From: Plotosus lineatus
Lineage: Eukaryota; Chordata; Actinopteri; Siluriformes; Plotosidae
Length of the DNA: 64,000 bases
NCBI GenBank assembly: GCA_024760905.1
Contig: JALRMN010000027.1
Location: 364,501-428,500 of the forward strand
Direction: 5' to 3'
In this document: positions 54,360-64,000 of the stretch, piece by piece
Numbering within the stretch: position 1 is the first letter of the stretch
How the letters are laid out: the number at the start of each line of letters is the position of its first letter
Program-made: the position numbers and the translations under genes
The notes under the pieces: generated by a model
The model's input: only the letters and a program-made list of their open reading frames with translations
What the model was told of the DNA's origin: nothing
The model's database searches: none

Positions 54360-54500
54360 TATTCATTAATTATTATTATTTTTTTTTTTTTGCTGAAAGA
54401 GGCAATAATATCTGTAGACAGTTAGAAAAAATGACGTCACATAATTTGCCGACCCCGCCTCAGGCTCACATGCTCCAAATCGGTCCCAGAGACCGGTCAA
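53830..54500. repeat. Inverted copy of 26.5-27.5 kb segment
   Basis: 53,840-53,890 is the complement of 27,420-27,480 ('ataaaataagtgagta', 'ccagccctga'), and 54,000-54,500 of 26,500-27,000, including the (ATT)n at 54,298-54,360. No gene was seen. Confidence 0.7.
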
Positions 54501-54530
54501 TTCCATTCCACTTCTCTCAGCTTAAGTGGG

Positions 54531-54830
54531 GCCGGTGGCGTAGTGGTTAGGGTGCTGGGCTCACAATCGAGAGGTTGTAAGTTCAAATCCCAGTGAGACC
54601 CCCACTGTGCTAAGACCCCTGGGCAAACGGTCTTAACCACAAGTGTGCCTCTGTTCACCCAGCAGTATCAATGGGAACCAGTAAAAATATACTGGGAAGG
54701 TAACCTGCGATGGACCAGCACCCCATCCAGGAGGAGTTGTACTCCCAGTCGCTTCACGCTACAGAATCCGGGGATAAGCACCGGTCCGATGAGCCACTGG
54801 GCTCGGGTGTAAAAAGCCCAATGGACTTTA
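54531..54830 (+). mobile_element. tRNA-derived SINE (family 2), full-length
   Basis: Head with box A 'ggtggcgtagtggttagg' and box B 'ggttgtaagttcaaatccc', body 'tatactgggaaggtaacctg', end 'gggctcgggtgtaaaaagcc'. TCTCTCAG occurs just before (54,513-54,520) and after (54,832-54,839), consistent with a decayed target duplication. Confidence 0.82.
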
Positions 54831-55004
54831 CTCTCTCAGTATAATGATGATATTATTGTGATTTATATAATAAACGATATTGCATGTTATTATTGTAAAG
54901 TTCTCAAGTTTCTTTCCTGAGCCGTCAGTGTCACTGGAAGTGTTATACGTGCAGCACGTGGCCTGCAGGCCTATGGGCATCGCTATGATGGCAGTAACAA
55001 CATA

Positions 55005-55362
55005 TACATCTTCTTTCTTCTTTTCTTTTTGGCTTTTTCCCGTTCTCGAGAGTCGCCACGGCGATTCATCTGATCCGCACATTTGATTTGGCAGAGATTT
55101 TTACATCGGATGCCCTTCCTGTCACAACCCTTTAGCAAGGGACAGAAACACGCTGACGGCTTTGCAGCTACTCTTTACGAAATTCAGCAATGGTTCTTTT
55201 ACATGAACCTCTCACCATAGACAGTGACAGACATGGCCCGCCTTTGATAACCCATTTAGCTGCACTGGGGGGACAGTGACAACCTTGTGGGGACTCGAAC
55301 CCCCAACCTTGGGCTCAGCGATCCAGCGCCCTATACCACTAGACCACCACTGCTCCATCATT
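55005..55362 (-). mobile_element. Composite RTE-SINE, near full length
   Basis: Reading the minus strand: a tRNA-like head with box A TGGTCTAGTGG (55,346-55,336) and a perfect box B GGTTCGAGTCC (55,301-55,291), a central region ('cccagtgcagctaaatgggt'), then 'ttgtgacaggaagggcatcc', shared with the RTE 5' UTR, and 'cgccgtggcgactctcgaga', shared with the RTE 3' end, ending in 'aagaaagaaga'. It would be transcribed by RNA polymerase III and could be mobilised by the RTE machinery through the shared tail. Confidence 0.85.
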
Positions 55363-55410
55363 AAAACACGCACGCACGCACGCACGCACGGTCAATATTG
55401 TTATATAGCA

Positions 55411-55640
55411 GTGCTTCTCAAATAGTGGGGCGCGCCCCCCTGGGGGGGGGGGGGGGCGATGGGATGCTGAGGGGGGCGCGTGTGACCCAGGAGAACATGC
55501 TTTTTTTCCGCCGTACTACAAGAAAGTGTAATTGCACATCCACTCCAGTAGTTGGCAGTGGCGCCCTCATTGCCCATTGACATGACGTCTGACTCCACAT
55601 TGAGACTGAGCTTCACATCACAGACACTCAGTGAATTCTA
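55411..55640. mobile_element. hAT-type fragment with G-run
   Basis: Begins CAGTGCTTCTCAAATAG, the same terminus as 52,037, followed by 'tggggcgcgcccccctgggg'. The other end was not identified. A short (CACG)n tract precedes it (55,369-55,390). Confidence 0.5.
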
Positions 55641-56930
55641 CAGGACTTTACCTATTCTACACAATTTTAAAAATCAGTGCCTATTCATTGCCTTTAAATA
55701 TTCAAAGGGCTGAAATGTAATTTAAAATATATTTACATATAATATTATATACAGTCAAAAAATAGAAGAAATTCAAAAGTATAAAATGAAAAGCAGAGAG
55801 AAAATGAGCTGCAGCAAAATGTTAATAAGAACACATTCATCCCAGGAATGCATCACGGTCAGGAAAATGATTATTTGCATTATTTATAGGATACAGTGAA
55901 TCATTTATTATTGCAACAGGCCAAAGTTACACTTTATTAAAACCATGATCTCTCACTGGAGGACCTTGCAGTGGTTCATCCCATGCAAAGCTCAGCAGCA
56001 GGTTCCCATGCAAAACTCCTCCAGTAACACACAAGGCTGGATCTTTCTGGGATTTTACTGAAGTGCTGCTTCCTCCTTTGCATTTGTGTTTTTATTGTAA
56101 AAAGACAAAAGATCTCCAGGCAAAAGCGTGGCAGAATTCAGCAATGAAAACAGCAATATCGTTTCCTGACTGAGCTCAACTCAACTGAATTCCTGCCTGC
56201 AGTTTTATTCCTCACCGTTAGGTGGCAGTGCATAAGATTTATTAATTCACAGAAATCAAACGGACCAAGTGTTTTTAACGTTTTAACGTAATTATCTCAC
56301 TTTATACATGTTTTATCTCACTTTTTAACTTATTTAATCACCAACTTATTTCAGTCCTGACCTTTAGTTTGCAGGCAGCTCACAGAGCAGATTACACGCA
56401 GCGCATGATTAGGACCCGGATGATGGACTTTAAAGGATGAGTACAGTGAAGATGTTGAGAATGGAACACTGCACACGCCTCACCTTTCACTTCGAAGTGT
56501 TTGCATGTCAGGTATGAACGAGGAAATCGCAAGTAAATGTTGAGAATATAAGAAATCAGCTCAGGAAATAAATATTTCATAGAGTCAGCTCTCTCCTTCT
56601 CTTCCTCTTTATCCCTCTTTTTCTATCTTATTTCACTTCACATCTCTCCCTCTCTCTTTCTCTTCACTTTATATCTGGCCATAAACACAGAAGCGGCTAT
56701 AAATTATTCACTCTTTTTTCCAAACAATAAAATAAAATTAAAGTAACTGCTGATCACGTGACAGGTGAAATATTTGAATGTCAGGTATAATCAGGAAATC
56801 GCAATTAAATGTTGTGAATGTAAGAAATCAGCTGAAGAAATAAGAGAGAGAAAAGAGGGAGGGGGATGAGATCCATGAAATGTTTGTTTCCTGAGCTGAT
56901 TTTTTTTTTCTATTCACAACATTTACCTAC

Positions 56931-56966
<36 letters not shown>

Positions 56967-58300
56967 ACTGAAAATCTGGACACAAACACATAAGCGGCGG
57001 TAGATGACTCACTCTGGTTCACCTGGGTTTACTGGGTCTACCTGGGCCGCCGTTTAACAAGCCCGTAAGAGACTTTTCAGGGTCTTCTTGTCCTTTATTT
57101 GTTCGACTTTTCCCTTCAGTCTTTGGTGCAATATATGGTGATGCTTCTTCAATTCTTCTACACGTGGTGCGCTTTTTATTTAATTTTATTTTTAATTTTT
57201 AAATTTTATAAAATTTATTTTTATTTAATTTATATTTTATGAAAGATGAGAGAAAAAAATTCCCTTCCCCTGTAATCAATATTTGTTTCTGAGATAAAAT
57301 TATGTTATCAAAACTGACCGAAATTTCATAAAACTATTTCCAGATTACTATTTTATTTTATTTTCTATCCTGATTCAATTATCTAATATCCCAACCAATT
57401 GTCACATACAGTACGACTCACAATTTTCTTTCTTGTTACAGAAATTTTTCCTCATGTTATGCTCTAGCAATGATCATTAATGTTCCTGTATACAGTATAG
57501 CGTTACCATAGTGACACAAAGGCCTGATGAGAATAGCAGCTACTGTATTTCTATAAATTTATCTATACAAGAGGTGTTTATCTAACACTGTTGCATAGTG
57601 TCCAGATTTCTTTAAATTCTCAAACCATATCAGAAAATACAGCCGGAGAGCCAGATCTATACTCAGTTCTTTTTATGAGTATTTTGTAAAATTTTGGCAG
57701 TAACAGTTGGGACCGACTGAAGAGGCGTCTTCAATATTTGACAGTAATACATACAGGTCACTCATTTGAGTTCCTGCAATTTGATCCTCTTCAAAGTATT
57801 ATGAGACATCCCGTTTAGGATTTGGTAAACATCATTTCATGATAGAAATTTGTAATAATTAAAATGTTAACAATTTTTTTTGTGAAATTACGAATTTATA
57901 AATGTACCCTTATATTTAAACAGTATTCATACAGAATCCGTGATATATTCCATTTTAATTTGTTTTGTTCTCATAATAATGCCAAATCACAGATGAGGAG
58001 AACCTCTGACATACTATTTGTTTATAGTAAATAAGGATCCTTGATTGGATTTATTTGCCAATTGATGCGCGGTAAGTGAACACCTCCTCGTATCAAATGG
58101 ATCTGTATTGACATCATTTCAATTACGACATGAATTTTTAATAAGTACAGGAAAATGTCCTCATTCCAAAATTTAATTTCATCAATTTGAAGGCCTATCT
58201 ATGGGCCTATACATCCTAATAATCTTTTTCAAATTTTTCAAATCAATATACTTAAATACATTTTTAATCTAGTTACAACTGCTCATTTAATTTATCATAA
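55640..58300. other. Non-coding stretch with local direct and inverted duplications
   Basis: No exon or transposon protein was found. The sequence at 56,505-56,580 ('gaaatcgcaagtaaatgttg') recurs at 56,785-56,850 and, inverted, at about 56,880-56,935. (CT)n tracts lie at 56,585-56,680 and 56,936-56,965. From about 57,170 it is strongly AT-rich. Confidence 0.5.
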
Positions 58301-58319
58301 AAGAAGAACAATATTTAAT

Positions 58320-60896
58320 ATCTTTGTTACTCCAAAAAGCTTGAAGTCTCCTCTTGAGGGTATTTATATTATCAGCTTCCACTACATAGCTCGGCAAATT
58401 GTTCCACTCATCGATGACCCTTTCGGAAAAAAAAATGTTTTCTTACATTTGTATTATACCTATTCTTAACCAGTTTATATTGATGCCCCCGAGTTATACT
58501 GTTGTTGCTAGTTCTTTGGAAAAGGTTATCAGGATTATATTTATTTATTCCGTTGAAATTTTATAGACTTGTAGGATGTCAGTCCTAGTTCTCCTGTATT
58601 CTAATGTATCTAGATTTAAATTTTTCAACCTTTCCGGGTAAGTCAGTGAATTTAATTCAGGAATAAATTTGGTGGCCCTTCTTTGTACCCCTTGAATTTG
58701 TTTATTTAATTTAGCCTTATGTGGATTCCAAATTGGACTACCATACTCAACTATTGGTCTCACTATTGTCTTATATAATTGCCCAAAGACATCTTTATTC
58801 ATGTATTTAAAATTTCTCTTTATTAATCCCAAACTCCTATTGGCTTTTTTAATCATTTCTCCAATGTCTTGTTCAAAATTTAGTTTATTGTCAGCAATAA
58901 TACCCAAATCCTTTTGAAAAGACACTGATTCTAAGTTAATTCTCTCGTCTCCCTTCTCCATATAGTAATCACTTCCAGGGTTATTTGATCCCAGGTGCAA
59001 TACCTTACATTTATCTGTGTTAAAAGACAGTTTCCATTCCTTTGTCCATTGTACTATATTATCAATGTCTTCCTGTAGCAAACCTACCCCAGTTACATCA
59101 GAAACTGCCTTAAACATTTTAGCATCATCTGTAAACACTTTGATCTTCCCTCTTTAACCATATACTCAAGATGGTTGATGTAAATCAAGAAAAGTAAGGG
59201 CCCCAGGACAGAACCCTGCGGGACACCACTTGTTACCGGTTCCCAATCTGATGTGACATTTCCTACTCTTATTTTCTGTTTTCTATCAGTAAGAAAGTCA
59301 GCAATCCAGTTTTTAATCTTTTCTCCAAAACCAAAACCACCTAATTTATAGATTAATTTTTTGTGTGAAACTTAGTCAAATGCTTTACAAATATCTGTAT
59401 ACACTACGTGTATGGATGTTTCATTATCTAATAAATTTGTCCAACTATTCAAAACATCCAGTAATTGTAATGTGTAAGATCTACTGGGTAGGAAGCCATA
59501 TTGATTTTCTGATATTAAGTTATTTTCCAACATGTATTTCATTATCATCATCTCTAATAATACCTTCTAACATCTTGCATATAATACTCGTCAGACTAAC
59601 AGGGCAATAATTTCCAGGTTTCTTTTTCTCTCCCTTTATATAAATTGGTACTACTATGGCTTCCTTCCATACGTGAGGTGGATAACCTTCTTCAATACTA
59701 CTTTTGAAAATATGAAATGGTGGCTTTTTGACTTGATCTTTCAGTTCTTTTAACAATCTGGGATATATATTGTCTGGCCCTACTGCTTTGTCTGCCCTAA
59801 GTTTATCAAGTTCTTCCTCAACTCTTTTAAACTGACAAATTTATTTCATTCAGACACTCTGTATTCCTGTGTGTAAGTTCAATATTATTTCCTATATCAA
59901 TATCATCTTTGGAAAAAACACGAGCAAAATAACTATTTAGACAATTTGCAATTTCCAATGGTTCATCAAAATTGTTACCATGTTCATCTACCAGTCCATC
60001 CATGTTTTGTTTTGGGTTCGACTTTGATTTAATGTAGTTCCAAAAAGATTTTTGGTTTGTTTTGATCTGATTTGCTATTTTAGATTCAAAGTTCTTGCGT
60101 TCCTGTTTTAAAACATTATTGGTATAATTCCGTACCTTCTTGTATTTCATGTAATTTTACTCCATTTTGCAACTTTTCTATTTATTCCACGCATTTCTTT
60201 TAATCCTGATATTTTGATTTCCCCTCACATTAAACCATAATGGCTTTTGTATACTATTATCAATTGTCTTCATTGGTATATTTTTTTTTCAATCTCATCA
60301 TTTACTATATCCACAAATATTTGCCATTTTTCTTCCGTGTTGCTATTTTGGAAAATTTGCTTCCAATTTAACACACTAATATTATTTTGCATAGTCTGAT
60401 GATCCCCTGCATCTCGTCTTAGTTTCATACAAATTACAGTTACTTGAGTTCTTAGATCAATATTAGTGCTAATTTTGAGAACCAGATGGTCACTTTTTCC
60501 TATCGGTGGTAAAAAAAAATCCCCTCCTGTGATTAAAACTGAATCCTTAGTCAAAACCAGGTCCAGTGTATTACACACCTGATTTTCCCTAATTCTTGTA
60601 GGTTGATTTATATGTTGAGTGAGGTCATTTTCTAATACAGTATTTACAAAAGATTCGTCTTTATTATCATCTTTATCCCTATTGGGTGTATTTAATGTAT
60701 ACCAGTTAATTTTCCCATAGTTAAAATCCCCCAATATAACTAATTTTTTATTCCCAAGATTTTTACAAACAGCATCAATCAGTTCATTCAGTGCCTTATT
60801 ATTATTTTGAGAAGAATTTTGACTTCTATAAATGGCTAGTAGATATAAATCTACTTCCTTCCCGTCTTGTTTACATACTGTCATTTTAATCAACAA
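58320..60896 (-). pseudogene. CR1-type ORF2: endonuclease and reverse transcriptase
   Basis: The endonuclease region (60,896-60,270) has VILGDFN, the THQ-like block QHINQPTRIRENQ and the C-terminal PPIGKSDHLVL. The linker contains SFWNYIKSKSNPKQNMDGL. The RT (59,756-59,520) has PPHVWKEAIVVPIYIKGEKK and NYCPVSLTSIICKMLEGIIR. The catalytic box at 59,130-59,110 reads FTDD rather than the usual Y/FADD. The frame breaks at about 59,150, 59,520 and 58,545; the last coding stretch in another frame (about 58,545-58,330) has RGHQYKLVKNR and DEWNNLPSYVVEADNINTLK. It is not functional. Confidence 0.8.
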
Positions 60897-61293
60897 GTAT
60901 TCTTTGAATTTTCTCTGGGTTTCAATAACCTCTTTACTGATTGATTTTTTGGCATATACAATAATTCCTCTAGTTTTATTGTAGTTTTCAGCTACACTTG
61001 TAATATGATTATACCCTTTTAACTGCCACTTGTGATCTTGTCATCTAATATTGTTTTTTTTTTTTTCGGAAAAATATATGTAATAACTATTATTTCAGGT
61101 TTCTCTGTATGAGCTAATGTATATAATTCCATCAGTTTATTCCTTAAGCCATCAGCATTTGTATAAAAGATATTCAATTCCTTATTGTAGACATCTGGTA
61201 CCTTGGTTGGGGTTTCAATAGATAAACTAGCAGTCCGATATTTCTCAGAAGTTATTTTTCACCCATTTGACATTAGTTGCCACCTCACTCATG

Positions 61294-62690
61294 TCAATAA
61301 TGAGTTTCATTGATTTCAGTTATAACCTCGATATTCTCAGTTTGTAGTTCTTTCTGAACTGCCTTGCTAACTGATTTATCTAGCTTGGTTTTAAAGGATT
61401 TTTTAGGCTTTGTTACTGTTGTGTTTGGGGATGTTTGTTCAATTTTATTATTTGTGTTGTCTAAATCACTGTCAGATACTGGGTCGATTGTAGATGTTGA
61501 GCTACGTAACTCATCTACCAGTTCCATCACAATGTTAGTTTGCATTCTAACTGCCCCTTCAGGTGTGGATGTATTTTGCTTGTCTGTATTTCTAAGGTTG
61601 TGCCTGATATTAGATACCTGATCATTTACATCCTGATTTTGATTTAAAGAATCTTTTGGGTTTACTACCACAATTTGTCCCCGCCTAATGGCTAAGCCCC
61701 TCCCTTTCCCCAGCTAAAGTTCTATTCATTTCTTGCTTTGGTAAGTTATATTTTTTCCTTTCTTTTACAGTCCTGTCGTATGCCAATCTCACATTTTGTA
61801 AAACCTTGTCCTCGTTGGCCAATTTGTAAGCTCTTTTAATGATGTCATGCCTAATCTCTGGATTTCCCATCTGAATTTTGATTGGTCTAGATTCAACTTT
61901 TTTATCCCTAGTTTAGATTCAACCTGTTCCCTTGGTTTACCTAATTTAACCATGTATTGTATAATATCAACATTTGATCCCTCAGAGAGCTTTATTGCCT
62001 CAATGACATTCTGAACAAAACCAAGGTCATGGGTTGATTTGTCTTGCCAATCTCCCCCTACCAGTTCAGGGACCCCGTATACAATTATGTGAGGTATTCT
62101 AGATTCCCTATCCTTCTCTTCCCTGCGTACTTCTTCAAATATTCTCTCAATTTTTGCATCCGAATTGTCTAAATGTTCAGTCTTGTATTCTGCGTTTTTT
62201 ATTTCATTTCTTTCATCAATCAATCTGTCAATTTTAGACTGAAAACTGCTGGTCAGTCTTGTTTCCACATCAACAGTTTCTTGTTCTATTTTCTGGGTTA
62301 GATCAAGTTTAAGCTGGTCTATTTGTGGTTTAACCTGAGTTTCTAGCTCCGTTGTGACAGCTAGCTTGACTGGATTTACCAGTTTTTGTTCTCGTCCTAC
62401 CAGTCTGTCCATTCTTTCATTTTTGTTCGGCTAACACCTTTTGTATTGAAGGGGCCCTACGACATTCAGAACATTTAATGTCTAATGCCTCCAGATCATT
62501 TTCATTTGCTCGGCAGTTGTACACGGCCTCTGGGATCTTTAGACAACTTATGCAAAACCAGTTGGAGCACCCAGTGCAGACTATGGTCTTATCATTAAGT
62601 TTTCTTCGGTTTATTTCCTCTCGCTACCCTCTTGGGCTTCTCCTCATCCTTACTGAGTGGCATGTCTCAACATAACTGTCCAACCCTAAA
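61294..62690 (-). pseudogene. CR1-type ORF1 with PHD-like finger and coiled coil
   Basis: Minus strand. An initial KDEEKPKRVARGN, then a cysteine-rich finger CTGCSNWFCISCLKIPEAVY with later C and CSEC (about 62,610-62,450), as described for CR1 ORF1 proteins. A coiled-coil region follows (62,412 on: EQKLVNPVKLAVTTELETQV, QSKIDRLIDERNE), then a globular part with RIPHIIVYGVPEL. ORF1 proteins bind the element RNA. Frames are broken at about 62,420, 61,880 and 61,680. The last piece (61,294-61,671) is Ser/Thr/Asn-rich. Confidence 0.65.
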
Positions 62691-62699
62691 CTAGCTGTA

Positions 62700-63300
62700 A
62701 GACAAGCTATCCAATCCCCAACTTGGTCTTCAATACAAAGTATAGTATACTGTAATATCTATTAACAAATTAGCCGAGCCAGCCAAATCCTTGTATGATA
62801 ATTAACTGGAACACTATCACTATTTACTCTATCAAATTTGCAATTACAATAATTCATCACAAGTTACTGACCTGTTCCTTTTTCAGCCGGCCCCAACTGA
62901 TACTACCTGTACACTAATATTTCGGTTGATTTTTTCATGTATGTTCCTGTATCTATCAATACAGGATCAATACAGCCGGCCCCAACTGATGCTTCCTGCA
63001 TATATCAATATCAGTATGTTAACATTACAATTTAATTTTGTTTAGAGAGAGAGAGAGAAAAAAAACGAATTCTTGCTCGAGGCCCGAATTCAATTATGCT
63101 GCCCACCTCCTCACCTCCTCCTTTCTTGTTTGTCTGTTTTAGTGGCGTTTTACTTCGGAAATGTTGATGCTTTGAATGACGGTCCGAATCAATGAGTTGT
63201 TCAGGACAGAGGACACGGAAAGTGATGACAGCGAGCCACAATCAGCAGGCGGCTGAGTTTAGAAAACTTGTCTTGTGGATTTCAGCAGCACCCGTCTCTC
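62700..63300. other. Non-coding stretch, possible CR1 5' UTR and flank
   Basis: Contains the two 'cagccggccccaactgat' repeats (about 62,884 and 62,975) and a short GA tract. No gene was seen. Confidence 0.4.
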
Positions 63301-63550
63301 CACAAGGTTGTCACTGTCCCCCCAGTGCAGTTAACTGGGTTATCAAAGGCCGGCCATGTCTCTGACTGTCTGTGGTGAGAGGTTCATGTGAAGACTTTCG
63401 TGTCGAGGAACTGTAAAGCCGTCAGTGTGTTTCTGTCCCTTGTTAAAGGTTGGTGTCAGAAACAGCATCCGGCGTAAAAACCTCCCAAATCAAACATGCC
63501 AATCATTCTCTGTGGTGACTCTGATAAAGGGAAAAGCCGAAAGGAAAGGA
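63300..63550 (+). mobile_element. RTE-SINE, head missing
   Basis: 'ggttgtcactgtccccccag' through 'aagccgtcagtgtgtttctg' to 'gccgaaaggaaagg'. It is followed directly by 63,560-63,770, matching 22,790-23,040, the same neighbour order as at 22,335-23,040. Confidence 0.78.
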
Positions 63551-63559
63551 AATCTCTCA

Positions 63560-64000
63560 TGTTGGTGTAAGCGTTGTACAAACAATTTTTGCTTTTCATG
63601 CCACCAGAGAAACAAAAAAATGATAAACTATTGTGAATGTTGAAATCAAATAAAAAATCCACCAATCCAGCACCTTTTCAGCATTACTGCATTCAGTTCT
63701 TTTAGACAGGGCCGAGTCTCGGGTTCATTTCCGGGGTGTGGGCGGGGTTAAATGTGGAGGCCGGAGTTTGGGGACTTCTGACATCCAGGCATGTGATTTT
63801 TTTTTTTTTTTTTTTTTTTTCCCGGCTCAAGTCGGAATTCCGCCTTTTTAATCTCCATATTTAAAAAATAAAAATAAATAAGTCTCCCAAGTCTCGCGAT
63901 GGCACAGCCTTCCTTTCTCCCGAGGACATTTGCATGCCGATGGAGACTGAAGTTTGAAAGATGTCTCTAATCGCGCGCACACACACACACACACACACAC
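63560..64000. repeat. Mosaic repeat: pieces of 22.8-23.0 kb and 27.6-27.8 kb joined
   Basis: 63,560-63,770 matches 22,790-23,040 and 63,790-63,990 matches 27,565-27,770 in the same orientation, ending in (CA)n at the window edge. A 25-bp T run lies at 63,798-63,821. No coding sequence. Confidence 0.7.

Larger units (their letters stand above)
58310..62690 (-). mobile_element. CR1-type non-LTR retrotransposon (minus strand), ORF1 and ORF2
   Basis: A long LINE reading right to left: ORF1 pieces (62,690-61,294), endonuclease (60,896-60,270), linker (60,150-59,827), RT (59,756-58,545) and the C-terminal tail to about 58,330. The PHD-finger-like ORF1 start and RT style (LGIIADNKLNFEQDI, WNPHKAKLN, VQRRATKFIPELN) fit the CR1 group. 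Multiple frameshifts and stops interrupt it. Upstream, 62,884-63,010 holds two copies of 'cagccggccccaactgatgc'-like sequence about 90 bp apart, which may be 5' UTR repeats. Confidence 0.82.

Noticed and set aside
54531..54610. Possible tRNA genes (A and B boxes at 27,143, 30,038, 54,531 and, minus strand, 55,291-55,346)
   Set aside because: The boxes are followed by SINE or dispersed-repeat bodies shared between copies, and no complete cloverleaf with a proper acceptor stem was found.

Overview
This 64-kb window looks like a teleost fish chromosome. The evidence is vertebrate MHC class I exons with correct splice sites and phases, Tc1-like and hAT DNA transposons, RTE-, L2- and CR1-type LINEs, fish-type tRNA-derived SINEs, dense (CA)n/(GA)n/(ATT)n microsatellites, and no bacterial-style gene packing. 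No complete, obviously functional host gene lies inside. The host coding DNA seen is exons of a small, decaying MHC class I cluster. The rest is mobile elements, often nested, on a background of segmental duplication. I cannot name the species from sequence alone.

Layout. 1-5.9 kb: two RTE retrotransposon copies joined tail to tail, the first split by an L2-type LINE; copy B has landed in a Tc1 relic. 5.9-20.2 kb: duplicated block 1, with the Tc1 relic, hAT non-autonomous elements, a solo LTR, a 31-bp minisatellite interrupted by a 6.9-kb Ty3/Gypsy element, a broken MHC alpha-2 exon and an L2 relic. 20.3-31 kb: an intact MHC alpha-1 exon, an unidentified TIR transposon (20,871-22,221), SINE pieces, RTE copy C, and the MHC leader exon (30,565-30,631) with an ISRE-bearing promoter. 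All the MHC pieces from 18.5 to 31 kb are on the minus strand and read leader, alpha-1, alpha-2 in matching phase 1.

31-35 kb: RTE fragments and a Ty1/Copia relic. 35-39 kb: repeats and the 3' end of a second minus-strand MHC class I copy (cytoplasmic, transmembrane/stalk and alpha-3 exons). Alpha-3 and the stalk each carry an in-frame stop. 41.4-48.2 kb: duplicated block 2, homologous to block 1, ending in an intact alpha-2 exon (45,904-46,179) followed by the same L2 relic. 48.8-51.5 kb: the best-preserved RTE copy, with a 750-codon frame and a 15-bp target duplication. 53.4 kb: an isolated, intact alpha-1 exon on the plus strand. 54.5-55.6 kb: two SINE types and a hAT fragment. 58.3-62.7 kb: a CR1-type LINE on the minus strand. 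63.3-64 kb: a mosaic repeat of pieces seen at 22.3-23.0 and 27.6-27.8 kb.

How it fits together. An ancestral class I gene carrying Tc1, hAT, minisatellite and L2 sequence in its introns was duplicated. Later insertions present in only one block (Gypsy, solo LTR, RTE copies, TIR element) and point lesions (stops, frameshift) then inactivated the copies. The most useful observations are a textbook -1 frameshift heptamer at the Gypsy gag/pol junction, a two-member TIR family whose small member is only 42 bp, SINEs built from a tRNA-like head plus both ends of the local RTE element, and an RTE tail flanked by 80-bp direct repeats.
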